64,000 nt of DNA from Macrostomum hystrix (lineage: Eukaryota > Platyhelminthes > Macrostomidae), in NCBI GenBank assembly GCA_950097015.1, contig CATNEN010000012.1, positions 2,969,501 through 3,033,500 on the forward strand. Direction: 5' to 3'. The translations under genes and the position numbers were made by a program. Below are positions 1-12,975 of the stretch, piece after piece. The notes beneath the pieces were generated by a model. It ran no database searches, was not told the DNA's origin, and saw nothing but the letters and a program-made list of their open reading frames with translations. The stretch's first letter is position 1. Each line of letters begins with the position of its first letter.

Positions 1-2740
1 GGCATTCAAGCCTAACGATGCCTGGGACACTCTGGCCGATCCTGCCACCGTTGACGCTTGGTCCAGGCTCCGTTCAGACTTCGTTGACATCGACCGCATT
101 GTCATACCTCGTCGCTGCGTCACGAAGCGCACTGTTCCCAGTCGCCTGGTCATCTTCAGTGATGGTTCACCACAGGCGTATGGCTTCACCGTCTATCTGC
201 ACCACACTCACGACGGTCGAGTGACCACCACCCTCATCTACGCGAGAGCACGTCTCGTCCCAACTGGCAAGAAAGGCCTACTAATTACCGTTCCGCGCAT
301 CGAACTCTGGGCCGCTCTTATCGCTACCCGCGCGACCCTTCTCTTACGAGATATCCTTACTCCAATGCTAGAGATCAGCGGTATAACCCACTTTATCGAC
401 AGCCAGATTGTCCTTTACTGGCTCATGGACGGTGCCAAGCTCCGTCCCTACGAGTGCCACCGCGTCCAGGAGATACGCAACTCCGGGTTGACAGAGGACC
501 GCCGCTACGTTCCCACTGCAGAGAATCCGGCCGACCATTGTACCAGGCCCCTAACACTGACCCAGCTTATCGCGTCGAACTTCTACACCGGTCCCGAGTT
601 TATTCAACGGCCTTACCATACGTGGACCTCCTGGCCGCTCCCCGGTCAGTCCGTCAACCCACCAGAGGAAACTCGGCGTAAAGATAAGCCGTCTATTTCG
701 CTTCTGCACGCTACCAAAGGCGTTGAGGAGCCCCCACCTGGAGACATGGATATCACTCGTTTCGGATGCCTCAACACCCTGCTCGGTGCAACCGCATATG
801 TCGTCCGCTTCGTCACGAGGGACAGGACCCGCGGAGTCCCAGGCTTAAACGCGCGCAACGCCGCCCTCCTTCTCTGGGTCCGGTACACACAGCGTTTACA
901 TTACCTCAAGGACATGATCGCTCTTCAATCGGGCAACCCTGGGAATTGTCGGCTGGTGAATCAGCTTGCCTTGTATCTTGATACCGACGGTTTCGTCCGC
1001 TTGAGCTCACGCATGGCCAACGCCAATTTGGACGCTGATGCACTGCACCCGTTGCTCCTGCCCTCGAGGAGTCACCTCAGTTATTTATTGATCCGACATA
1101 TCCACGAGCAGGAGGTACACGCGACTGCCTCCACAGTTCTTAGTCGACTGAGGGAGCGCTTCTGGATTGTCCGTGGCCTTGCCACTGTGCGCAACGCTCT
1201 ACGTGGCTGCCTTGTTTGCCGCGCCTCCAAAGCGCCACCCATGACTCGCCCACATCATGGTCAGCTGCCACCTGAACGTTTGGACTTCACGCAGCCCGCT
1301 TTCCGCTCAATTCTCATCGATCAGTTAGGACCGATATATACATGGGCGTCCACGACAAGGACGTCAGCCAAGCGCTGGGTCCTCATCCTCTCCTGCGCGA
1401 CCAGTCGTGCTGTGCACCTAGAACCTCTGACGGACTACTCCGCGGACGCGGTGCTCCACGCGTTTGAGAGATTTTGGGCCCGGCGAGGCCTCACGGAAGG
1501 TACAATCTTCCTCGATCAGGCGACGGCATTCCAGGCCACCGCCAAGCTGGTAGATACCCTCCTGGCGCCGACGTTCCAGCACAAGATCTTCACGGATCTT
1601 CAACCTTTTGCCACCACCCGTAGACTCCGTTTCAAGTTCGCACCGGTCCGTTCCCCTTGGCACCAGGGTGCGGTGGAAAGGCTTGTCGCTCTTACCAAAG
1701 CCAGCCTACGGCCGGCACTCTGGCGTCGTCGGATCGATGACGATGAACTGCGGACTCTACTCTGCAGGGTTGAAGCCGTACTCAACACACGCCCCCTCAC
1801 GGCTCTCAGCAACGACCCAAGGGATATGCGCCCACTGACACCGGCACATCTTATAGCCCCAAACGTCTGCCTCGACCTGCCAGCCGCTTCAGAGAGTCTC
1901 CTACCACCGGCGGACTCGTCAACCGGCAACGTACTACGGGCGCTCTACTACCGCAGGGAACAGATTATCGACGCCTTTTGGGATCGCTGGCGCCGCGAAT
2001 ACCTCCAGCATCTGCGATCAATCCATCTGGCAGAACGACGACGCAATCCAGGGGTAACCCAGCAGCCTCGTCAGGATCAACTCTGCCTTCTCGTTGAGAG
2101 CACACCTCGTGCCAGTTGGAAGACTTGTCGCATCCTAGCCCTGCACCCGGATGCACAAGGCGTCGTGCGCTACGTCACAATCCGCACCAGTGCCGGTTAC
2201 GAATCCCGGCGTCCTGTCGAGCATCTCGTCCCGCTGGAGGCCGAAGTTGTGGAGCCGGATCCAGAAATCGGCGCCAGGGCGAAGACCCAGGACAGCTCAC
2301 CGCAGTCGCCAACGGCAACTAATGTCACGGCTGTACCGACTTCGGTCCGCTCTCTTCGCGCCCGTAAGCGGCAGGGAGTCCGAGACGCCCTGTTTGACAT
2401 TCCCTGAGTGTTACTTCGTGCACTATGAACCTAGAGTTTACCTCAAAGAGACTAAAACTGATGTTCTATCTTCCGCTTCCTAATTTCCTACGCCGTATCC
2501 TAGCCATCCGTACAGCCCCCCCCAATCTGTCGGATTCATCTGGCAATCCTCCACGTTAATTCAAGCTTGCCCTACTGCGCTAAATTTAGCTCCTTGTTAC
2601 ACCTTGTTTACCCATAGACACCCCCAGCCTCAACTGTACTCTTAAATTAAATACAAAGTCGCCCAGCCGTTCCCCAAAAGAAACTACACACACGCATGTT
2701 CGTTCTAGCCACTTAAGCTTAACATAAAGCCTTTGTCTCA
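1..2740 (+). mobile_element. 3' part of a BEL/Pao LTR retrotransposon, cut by the window edge
   Basis: The long open Pol frame at 2-2407 has the domain order of BEL/Pao elements: end of reverse transcriptase/RNase H, zinc-binding integrase N-terminus, integrase core and a C-terminal DUF5641-like region. About 330 bp of non-coding sequence follow the stop before the satellite begins near 2745. That stretch should hold the 3' LTR, but the other LTR lies outside the window, so its limits cannot be fixed. The element is either inserted beside the satellite array or overrun by it. gag, protease and most of reverse transcriptase lie upstream of the window. Confidence 0.85.
2..2407 (+). CDS. BEL/Pao Pol polyprotein, C-terminal 801 residues (5' partial)
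   Basis: The reading frame is open from the first bases of the window, so the upstream start is missing. Residues about 50-61 carry the RNase H motif FSDGSPQAYG. A His-His-Cys-Cys zinc finger (HIHEQEVH, later CLVC) lies at about 364-406. The integrase core has its acidic triad at LIDQLGP (about 440), FLDQATAF (about 503) and GAVERLV (about 558). The segment from FWDRWRREYL (about 658) to RRPVEHLVPL is the DUF5641-like tail usual in BEL/Pao elements. The frame has no internal stop or frameshift, so this copy is young or was recently active. The role is reverse transcription and integration of the element's own cDNA. The family call is firm; activity is not shown. Confidence 0.9.
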   Translation, partial: AFKPNDAWDTLADPATVDAWSRLRSDFVDIDRIVIPRRCVTKRTVPSRLVIFSDGSPQAYGFTVYLHHTHDGRVTTTLIYARARLVPTGKKGLLITVPRIELWAALIATRATLLLRDILTPMLEISGITHFIDSQIVLYWLMDGAKLRPYECHRVQEIRNSGLTEDRRYVPTAENPADHCTRPLTLTQLIASNFYTGPEFIQRPYHTWTSWPLPGQSVNPPEETRRKDKPSISLLHATKGVEEPPPGDMDITRFGCLNTLLGATAYVVRFVTRDRTRGVPGLNARNAALLLWVRYTQRLHYLKDMIALQSGNPGNCRLVNQLALYLDTDGFVRLSSRMANANLDADALHPLLLPSRSHLSYLLIRHIHEQEVHATASTVLSRLRERFWIVRGLATVRNALRGCLVCRASKAPPMTRPHHGQLPPERLDFTQPAFRSILIDQLGPIYTWASTTRTSAKRWVLILSCATSRAVHLEPLTDYSADAVLHAFERFWARRGLTEGTIFLDQATAFQATAKLVDTLLAPTFQHKIFTDLQPFATTRRLRFKFAPVRSPWHQGAVERLVALTKASLRPALWRRRIDDDELRTLLCRVEAVLNTRPLTALSNDPRDMRPLTPAHLIAPNVCLDLPAASESLLPPADSSTGNVLRALYYRREQIIDAFWDRWRREYLQHLRSIHLAERRRNPGVTQQPRQDQLCLLVESTPRASWKTCRILALHPDAQGVVRYVTIRTSAGYESRRPVEHLVPLEAEVVEPDPEIGARAKTQDSSPQSPTATNVTAVPTSVRSLRARKRQGVRDALFDIP

Positions 2741-2744
2741 GTCA

Positions 2745-5700
2745 GTTGACGACACCCTCAGATTCTGTGTCCCATACCCTCTGATTCTGTCCCATACCCT
2801 CAGATTCTGTGTCCCATACCCTCTAATTCTGTCCCATACCCTCTGATTCTGTGTCCCATACCCTCTGATTCTGTGTCCCATACCCTCTGATTCTGTGTCC
2901 CATACCCTCTGATTCTGTGTCCCATACCCTATAATTCTGTGTCCCATACCCTCAGATTCTGTGTCCCATACCCTCAGATTCTGTGTCCCATACCCTCTGA
3001 TTCTGTGTCCCATACCCTATAATTCTGTGTCCCATACCCTCAGATTCTGTGTCCCATACCCTCAGATTCTGTCCCATACCCTCAGATTCTGTGTCCCATA
3101 CCCTCTGATTCTGTGTCCCATACCCTATAATTCTGTGTCCCATACCCTCAGATTCTGTGTCCCATACCCTCAGATTCTGTGTCCCATACCCTCTGATTCT
3201 GTGTCCCATACCCTCTGATTCTGTGTCCCATACCCTATAATTCTGTGTCCCATACCCTCAGATTCTGTGTCCCATACCCTCAGATTCTGTGTCCCATACC
3301 CTCAGATTCTGTGTCCCATACCCTCTGATTCTGTGTCCCATACCCTCTGATTCTGTGTCCCATACCCTCTGATTCTGTGTCCCATACCCTCTGATTCTGT
3401 GTCCCATACCCTATAATTCTGTGTCCCATACCCTCAGATTCTGTGTCCCATACCCTCAGATTCTGTGTCCCACACCCTCAGATTCTGTCCCATACCCTCA
3501 GATTCTGTGTCCCATACCCTCTGATTCTGTGTCCCATACCCTCAGATTCTGTGTCCCATACCCTCAGATTCTGTGTCCCACACCCTCAGATTCTGTCCCA
3601 TACCCTCAGATTCTGTGTCCCATACCCTCTGATTCTGTGTCCCATACCCTCAGATTCTGTGTCCCACACCCTCAGATTCTGTCCCATACCCTCAGATTCT
3701 GTGTCCCATACCCTCTGATTCTGTGTCCCATACCCTCAGATTCTGTGTCCCATACCCTCAGATTCTGTGTCCCATACCCTCTGATTCTGTGTCCCATACC
3801 CTATAATTCTGTGTCCCATACGCTCAGATTCTGTGTCCCACACCCTCAGATTCTGTGTCCCACAACCTCAGATTCTGTCCCACACCCTCAGATTCTGTCC
3901 CACACCCTCAGATTCTGTCCCACACCCTCAGATTCTGTGTCCCACACCCTCAGATTCTGTCCCACACCCTCAGATTCTGTCCCACACCCTCAGATTCTGT
4001 CCCACACCCTCAGATTCTGTCCCACACCCTCAGATTCTGTCCCACACCCTCAGATTCTGTCCCACACCCTCAGATTCTGTCCCACACCCTCAGATTCTGT
4101 GTCCCACACCCTCAGATTCTGTCCCACACCCTCAGATTCTGTCCCACACCCTCAGATTCTGTGTCCCATACCCTCAGATTCTGTGTCCCACACCCTCAGA
4201 TTCTGTGTCCCATATCCTCAGATTCTGTGTCCCATACCCTCAGATTCTGTGTCCCACACCCTCAGATTCTGTGTCCCATACCCTCTGATTATGTGTCCCA
4301 CACCCTCAGATTCTGTGTCCCATACCCTCAGATTCTGTCCCATACCCTCAGATTCTGTGTCCCATACCCTCTGATTCTGTGTCCCATACCCTCTGATTCT
4401 GTGTCCCATACCCTATAATTCTGTGTCCCATACCCTCAGATTCTGTGTCCCATACCCTCTGATTCTGTCCCACACCCTCAGATTCTGTGTCCCATACCCT
4501 CAGATTCTGTGTCCCATACCCTCTGATTCTGTGTCCCATACCCTATAATTCTGTGTCCCATACCCTCAGATTCTGTGTCCCATACCCTCAGATTCTGTCC
4601 CACACCCTCAGATTCTGTGTCCCATACCCTCTGATTCTGTCCCATACCCTCAGATTCTGTGTCCCATACCCTCTGATTCTGTCCCATACCCTCTGATTCT
4701 GTGTCCCATACCCTCTGATTCTGTGTCCCATACCCTCTGATTCTGTGTCCCATACCCTCTGATTCTGTGTCCCATACCCTATAATTCTGTGTCCCATACC
4801 CTCAGATTCTGTGTCCCATACCCTCAGATTCTGTGTCCCATACCCTCAGATTCTGTGTCCCATACCCTATAATTCTGTGTCCCATACCCTCAGATTCTGT
4901 GTCCCATACCCTCAGATTCTGTCCCATACCCTCAGATTCTGTGTCCCATACCCTCTGATTCTGTGTCCCATACCCTATAATTCTGTGTCCCATACCCTCA
5001 GATTCTGTGTCCCATACCCTCAGATTCTGTGTCCCATACCCTCTGATTCTGTGTCCCATACCCTCTGATTCTGTGTCCCATACCCTATAATTCTGTGTCC
5101 CATACCCTCTGATTCTGTGTCCCATACCCTCTGATTCTGTGTCCCACACCCTATAATTCTGTGTCCCATACCCTCAGATTCTGTGTCCCATACCCTCAGA
5201 TTCTGTGTCCCATACCCTCAGATTCTGTCCCACACCCTCAGATTCTGTGTCCCATACCCTCAGATTCTGTGTCCCATACCCTCTGATTCTGTGTCCCATA
5301 CCCTATAATTCTGTGTCCCATACCCTCAGATTCTGTGTCCCATACCCTCAGATTCTGTCCCACACCCTCAGATTCTGTGTCCCATACCCTCTGATTCTGT
5401 CCCATACCCTCAGATTCTGTGTCCCATACCCTCTAATTCTGTCCCATACCCTCTGATTCTGTGTCCCATACCCTCTGATTCTGTGTCTCATACCCTCTGA
5501 TTCTGTGTCCCATACCCTATAATTCTGTGTCCCATACCCTCAGATTCTGTGTCCCATACCCTCTGATTCTGTGTCCCATACCCTCAGATTCTGTGTCCCA
5601 TACCCTCTGATTCTGTGTCCCATACCCTATAATTCTGTGTCCCATACCCTCAGATTCTGTGTCCCATACCCTCAGATTCTGTCCCATACCCTCAGATTCT

Positions 5701-8700
5701 GTGTCCCATACCCTCTGATTCTGTGTCCCATACCCTATAATTCTGTGTCCCATACCCTCAGATTCTGTGTCCCATACCCTCAGATTCTGTGTCCCATACC
5801 CTCTGATTCTGTGTCCCATACCCTCTGATTCTGTGTCCCATACCCTATAATTCTGTGTCCCATACCCTCAGATTCTGTGTCCCATACCCTCAGATTCTGT
5901 GTCCCATACCCTCAGATTCTGTGTCCCATACCCTCTGATTCTGTGTCCCATACCCTCTGATTCTGTGTCCCATACCCTCTGATTCTGTGTCCCATACCCT
6001 CTGATTCTGTGTCCCATACCCTATAATTCTGTGTCCCATACCCTCAGATTCTGTGTCCCATACCCTCAGATTCTGTGTCCCACACCCTCAGATTCTGTCC
6101 CATACCCTCAGATTCTGTGTCCCATACCCTCTGATTCTGTGTCCCATACCCTCAGATTCTGTGTCCCATACCCTCAGATTCTGTGTCCCACACCCTCAGA
6201 TTCTGTCCCATACCCTCAGATTCTGTGTCCCATACCCTCTGATTCTGTGTCCCATACCCTCAGATTCTGTGTCCCACACCCTCAGATTCTGTCCCATACC
6301 CTCAGATTCTGTGTCCCATACCCTCTGATTCTGTGTCCCATACCCTCAGATTCTGTGTCCCATACCCTCAGATTCTGTGTCCCATACCCTCTGATTCTGT
6401 GTCCCATACCCTATAATTCTGTGTCCCATACGCTCAGATTCTGTGTCCCACACCCTCAGATTCTGTGTCCCACAACCTCAGATTCTGTCCCACACCCTCA
6501 GATTCTGTCCCACACCCTCAGATTCTGTCCCAAACCCTCAGATTCTGTGTCCCACACCCTCAGATTCTGTCCCACACCCTCAGATTCTGTCCCACACCCT
6601 CAGATTCTGTCCCACACCCTCAGATTCTGTCCCACACCCTCAGATTCTGTCCCACACCCTCAGATTCTGTCCCACACCCTCAGATTCTGTGTCCCACACC
6701 CTCAGATTCTGTCCCACACCCTCAGATTCTGTCCCACACCCTCAGATTCTGTGTCCCATACCCTCAGATTCTGTGTCCCACACCCTCAGATTCTGTGTCC
6801 CATATCCTCAGATTCTGTGTCCCATACCCTCAGATTCTGTGTCCCACACCCTCAGATTCTGTGTCCCATACCCTCTGATTATGTGTCCCACACCCTCAGA
6901 TTCTGTGTCCCATACCCTCAGATTCTGTCCCATACCCTCAGATTCTGTGTCCCATACCCTCTGATTCTGTGTCCCATACCCTCTGATTCTGTGTCCCATA
7001 CCCTATAATTCTGTGTCCCATACCCTCAGATTCTGTGTCCCATACCCTCAGATTCTGTCCCACACCCTCAGATTCTGTGTCCCATACCCTCAGATTCTGT
7101 GTCCCATACCCTCTGATTCTGTGTCCCATACCCTATAATTCTGTGTCCCATACCCTCAGATTCTGTGTCCCATACCCTCTGATTCTGTGTCCCATACCCT
7201 CTGATTCTGTGTCCCATACCCTCTGATTCTGTGTCCCATACCCTATAATTCTGTGTCCCATACCCTCAGATTCTGTGTCCCACACCCTCAGATTCTGTCC
7301 CATACCCTCAGATTCTGTGTCCCATACCCTCTGATTCTGTGTCCCATACCCTCAGATTCTGTGTCCCACACCCTCAGATTCTGTCCCATACCCTCAGATT
7401 CTGTGTCCCATACCCTCTGATTCTGTGTTCCATACCCTCAGATTCTGTGTCCCATACCCTCAGATTCTGTGTCCCATACCCTCTGATTCTGTGTCCCATA
7501 CCCTCTGATTCTGTGTCCCATACCCTCTGATTCTGTGTCCCATACCCTATAATTCTGTGTCCCATACCCTCTGATTCTGTGTCCCATACCCTCTGATTCT
7601 GTGTCCCATACCCTATAATTCTGTGTCCCATACCCTCAGATTCTGTGTCCCATACCCTCAGATTCTGTGTCCCACACCCTCAGATTCTGTCCCATACCCT
7701 CAGATTCTGTGTCCCATACCCTCTGATTCTGTGTCCCATACCCTCAGATTCTGTGTCCCATACCCTCAGATTCTGTCCCACACCCTCAGATTCTGTCCCA
7801 TACCCTCAGATTCTGTGTCCCATACCCTCTGATTCTGTGTCCCATACCCTCAGATTCTGTGTCCCACACCCTCAGATTCTGTCCCATACCCTCAGATTCT
7901 GTGTCCCATACCCTCTGATTCTGTGTCCCATACCCTCTGATTCTGTGTCCCATACCCTCAGATTCTGTGTCCCATACCCTCAGATTCTGTGTCCCATACC
8001 CTCTGATTCTGTGTCCCATACCCTATAATTCTGTGTCCCATACCCTCAGATTCTGTGTCCCATACCCTATAATTCTGTGTCCCATACCCTCAGATTCTGT
8101 GTCCCATACCCTCAGATTCTGTGTCCCACACCCTCAGATTCTGTGTCCCATACCCTCAGATTCTGTGTCCCATACCCTCAGATTCTGTGTCCCATACCCT
8201 CAGATTCTGTGTCCCACACCCTCAGATTCTGTGTCCCATACCCTCAGATTCTGTGTCCCATACCCTCTGATTCTGTGTCCCATACCCTCTGATTCTGTGT
8301 CCCATACCCTATAATTCTGTGTCCCATACCCTCAGATTCTGTGTCCCATACCCTCAGATTCTGTGTCCCACACCCTCAGATTCTGTGTCCCATACCCTCA
8401 GATTCTGTGTCCCATACCCTCTGATTCTGTCCCATACCCTCTGATTCTGTGTCCCATACCCTCTGATTCTGTGTCCCATACCCTCTGATTCTGTGTCCCA
8501 TACCCTCTGATTCTGTGTCCCATACCCTATAATTCTGTGTCCCATACCCTCAGATTCTGTGTCCCACACCCTCAGATTCTGTCCCATACCCTCAGATTCT
8601 GTGTCCCATACCCTCTGATTCTGTGTCCCATACCCTCAGATTCTGTGTCCCACACCCTCAGATTCTGTCCCATACCCTATAATTCTGTGTCCCATACCCT

Positions 8701-10742
8701 CTGATTCTGTGTCCCATACCCTCTGATTCTGTGTCCCATACCCTATAATTCTGTGTCCCATACCCTCAGATTCTGTGTCCCATACCCTCAGATTCTGTGT
8801 CCCACACCCTCAGATTCTGTCCCATACCCTCAGATTCTGTGTCCCATACCCTCTGATTCTGTGTCCCATACCCTCAGATTCTGTGTCCCATACCCTCAGA
8901 TTCTGTCCCACACCCTCAGATTCTGTCCCATACCCTCAGATTCTGTGTCCCATACCCTCTGATTCTGTGTCCCATACCCTCAGATTCTGTGTCCCACACC
9001 CTCAGATTCTGTCCCATACCCTCAGATTCTGGGTCCCATACCCTCTGATTCTGTGTCCCATACCCTCTGATTCTGTGTCCCATACCCTCAGATTCTGTGT
9101 CCCATACCCTCAGATTCTGTGTCCCATACCCTCTGATTCTGTGTCCCATACCCTATAATTCTGTGTCCCATACCCTCAGATTCTGTGTCCCATACCCTAT
9201 AATTCTGTGTCCCATACCCTCAGATTCTGTGTCCCATACCCTCAGATTCTGTGTCCCACACCCTCAGATTCTGTGTCCCATACCCTCAGATTCTGTGTCC
9301 CATACCCTCAGATTCTGTGTCCCATACCCTCAGATTCTGTGTCCCACACCCTCAGATTCTGTGTCCCATACCCTCAGATTCTGTGTCCCATACCCTCTGA
9401 TTCTGTGTCCCATACCCTCTGATTCTGTGTCCCATACCCTATAATTCTGTGTCCCATACCCTCAGATTCTGTGTCCCATACCCTCAGATTCTGTGTCCCA
9501 CACCCTCAGATTCTGTGTCCCATACCCTCAGATTCTGTGTCCCATACCCTCTGATTCTGTGTCCCATACCCTCTGATTCTGTGTCCCATACCCTCAGATT
9601 CTGTCCCATACCCTCTGATTCTGTGTCCCATACCCTCTGATTCTGTGTCCCATACCCTATAATTCTGTGTCCCATACCCTCAGATTCTGTGTCCCATACC
9701 CTCAGATTCTGTGTCCCACACCCTCAGATTCTGTCCCATACCCTCAGATTCTGTGTCCCATACCCTCTGATTCTGTGTCCCATACCCTCAGATTCTGTGT
9801 CCCATACCCTCAGATTCTGTGTCCCACACCCTCAGATTCTGTCCCATACCCTCAGATTCTGTGTCCCATACCCTCTGATTCTGTGTCCCATACCCTCAGA
9901 TTCTGTGTCCCATACCCTCAGATTCTGTGTCCCACACCCTCAGATTCTGTCCCATACCCTCAGATTCTGTGTCCCATACCCTCTGATTCTGTGTCCCATA
10001 CCCTCAGATTCTGTGTCCCATACCCTCAGATTCTGTGTCCCATACCCTCAGATTCTGTGTCCCATACCCTCAGATTCTGTGTCCCATACCCTCAGATTCT
10101 GTGTCCCATACCCTATAATTCTGTGTCCCATACCCTCAGATTCTGTGTCCCATACCCTATAATTCTGTGTCCCATACCCTCAGATTCTGTGTCCCATACC
10201 CTCAGATTCTGTGTCCCACACCCTCAGATTCTGTGTCCCATACCCTCAGATTCTGTGTCCCATACCCTCAGATTCTGTGTCCCATACCCTCAGATTCTGT
10301 GTCCCATACCCTCAGATTCTGTGTCCCACACCCTCAGATTCTGTGTCCCATACCCTCTGATTCTGTGTCCCATACCCTCTGATTCTGTGTCCCATACCCT
10401 CTGATTCTGTGTCCCATACCCTCTGATTCTGTGTCCCATACCCTCTGATTCTGTGTCCCATACCCTATAATTCTGTCCCATACCCTCAGATTCTGTGTCC
10501 CATACCCTATAATTCTGTGTCCCATACCCTCAGATTCTGTGTCCCATACCCTCAGATTCTGTGTCCCACACCCTCAGATTCTGTCCCATACCCTCAGATT
10601 CTGTGTCCCATACCCTCTGATTCTGTGTCCCATACCCTCAGATTCTGTGTCCCATACCCTCAGATTCTGTGTCCCACACCCTCAGATTCTGTCCCATACC
10701 CTCAGATTCTGTGTCCCACACCCTCAGATTCTGTGTCCCACA
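2745..10742. repeat. 8-kb satellite-like array of 20/22-bp units
   Basis: Units of the form CCCATACCCTCAGATTCTGT, with or without a trailing GT, run almost without interruption. Variants have CTGATT, ATAATT or CACACC. The mix of 20- and 22-bp units, not multiples of three, shifts frame constantly yet leaves many long frames open because the unit is poor in stops. Larger duplications are visible: blocks near 2961 and 3421 recur about 2,610 bp later (5571, 6031), and 7623-8320 recurs 1,130 bp later. The frames are not real genes. Confidence 0.97.
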
Positions 10743-10760
10743 TGTACAGTGGGACATTCT

Positions 10761-10828
10761 GTGTCAAAACCTGTCGGAGATTTTGTGTCAAAACCTGTCG
10801 GAGATTTTGTGTCAAAACCTGTCAGAAA
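10761..10828 (+). repeat. Three 24-bp units after the satellite
   Basis: GTCAAAACCTGTCGGAGATT plus four more bases is repeated almost three times immediately after the satellite ends. Confidence 0.85.
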
Positions 10829-11955
10829 ATATCTAACACGCTAGTCTATAATCTATAGAACTAGTCAAATTTTTCTCACAGTCATACTTTTGTTACACAA
10901 AAATTGACGAAGGCGTGAAACTGAAACGATGTGTCTGCACAAAATGTTCACAGGTAGCTAAAATTGTGCAATACATAATTATATCCCTTACTTCAACAGT
11001 GTAGCAGTTTAACTGAGCCATTAATTCACCAATATACACTGGGTACAAATATATGTAAAGAGGCGTGTAATAGGGCCACAACATGCACAGTCCAACTGCG
11101 AACTAGCCAATATGAGATTTCCTATTTTTTCCTGTCCACCTATTCTCTCTCCTTCACTGCATGCGGCGCATAGTTGTTTAGTTGTGTTTAGTTGCTGCAA
11201 CCCCTTGTGATATAGAAAACTTCAGTATTACAGACTGTACACACAACTCACGATTTAAAATGCTTTCCTTCTCTAAATAGCATTATTTATTGCTTTCGCC
11301 TTTCGAAAGAAAACATAACCTCAAAAAGCTGGCAAGCAGCACAGTAATTATTCTCCTTGGTGGGCCCGTGTTTTGCTTATTCTCTTCAGTGAGGCTAAAA
11401 TATCGGCAAACAGTGACAGCAGTATCAGCAACAGCAGCAGCATCAGGTAAAGTTCATTCGTGAGATTTTTACCCGAATATATTTATTTTTCTCTCTTGTC
11501 ACAATTGAATATCATCTTTGCCGTTAGTCCATGGTGTGACGGAAAATACTTTGTACTTTGAAACGCAAAAAATATATGCTACCATCATCATAGTCTATGG
11601 TAGAAATGGACGACAAAGAGAACAAGCGAGCTCTCTTTCTGGGCATCTTCTTGCAGAATTGCTTTGGCATCTTCTATTCTTTTGTCTCACTGCTAAGCCC
11701 AAACTTTTCTGTCTTTACGGCAACATTGAAAGCGCTGCTCAAACAGCTCAAACAACTAAACAGCATCTTTACTCAATTCAACGCTATTTCAAGTCTTTAT
11801 GCTTTCATCCTAATATCTTTCTGCTTTAAATAAACAACTGTTCTCTATAGGATCAAAGATTCTAGTACACAATAGCGTAAAGTGCGTCTGAGAAAATTGA
11901 GACATCCGCCATCCTGCTTCTTGAGTCCTTTTAAACGGAGCAACCCACACCCCAT
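10829..11955. other. Unique AT-rich intergenic sequence
   Basis: I see no convincing gene. Two short overlapping frames around 11518-11833 have no recognisable domain, and a CAG/AGC-rich patch lies near 11420-11450. No tRNA or snRNA signature was found. Confidence 0.5.
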
Positions 11956-12905
11956 GACTGATGTAGCTAATTGCCTTCCCACACTCTATGGTCGACGTGG
12001 CTAATTGCCATACCACTGCACTCTATGATCGACGTGGCTAATTGCCATTCCACACTCTATGGTTGATGTGGCTAATTTCCATTCCAAACTCCATAGTCGA
12101 TGTGGCTAATTGCCATTCCACACCCCATGATTGATGTAGCTAATTGTCATCCCAACACTCTATGGTCGATGTGGCTAATTGTCATCCCACACTCTATGGT
12201 CGATGTGGCTAGTTGCCATTCCACACCCCATGATTGATGTAGCTAATTGTCATCCCACACTATATGGTCGATGCGGCTAATTGCCATTCCACACCCCATG
12301 ATTGATGTAGCTAATTGTCATCCCACACTCTATGGTTGATGTGGCTAATTTTTATACCACACTTTATGGTCGATGTGGCTAATTGCCATTCCACACTCTA
12401 TGGTTGATGTGGCAAATTGCCATTCCACACCCCATGATTGATGTAGCAATTGTCATCCCACACTGTATGATTGATGTAGCTACTTGCCATTCCCCACTCT
12501 ATGGTTGATGTGGCTAATTGCCATTCCACACCCCATGATTGATTTAGCTAATTGTCATCCCACACTCTATGGTTGATGTGGCTAATTTTTATCCCACACT
12601 TTATGGTCGATGTGGCTAATTGCCATTCCACACTCTATGGTTGATGTGGCAAATTGCCATTCCACACTCTATGGTTGATGTGGCAAATTGCCATTCCACA
12701 CCCCATGATTGATGTAGCAATTGTCATCCCACACTCTATGGTTGATGTGGCTAATTGCCATTCCACACCCCATGATTGATGTAGCAATTGTCATCCCACA
12801 CTCTTTGATTGATGTAGCTAATTGTCATCCCACACTGGATGATTGATGTAGCTACTTGCCATTCCACACTCTATGGTGGATGTGGCTAATCGCCATACCA
12901 CAGTC
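11956..12905. repeat. 34-bp tandem array upstream of the PH-domain gene
   Basis: Units contain ATGGTCGATGTGGCTAATTG flanked by CCATTCCACAC. About 27 diverged units alternate between forms with TCTATGGT and CCATGATT, indicating a dimer-like higher-order pattern. The array ends about 70 bp before the start codon at 12979. Confidence 0.93.
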
Positions 12906-12975
12906 TGTGATGGATAATGTTTATTGACGATATTAGCTCGTAATAATCCAGCGAGCCACACTGCATCTATTCCAG

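Noticed and set aside
2738-10858. Many long open frames across the 20/22-bp array on both strands
   Set aside because: They are products of a repeat unit poor in stops; translations are repeats of the unit in every frame and strand, with no start context or domain.
11518-11833. Two overlapping plus-strand frames of 78 and 103 codons
   Set aside because: AT-rich, no domain or splice support, and they overlap each other in different frames.
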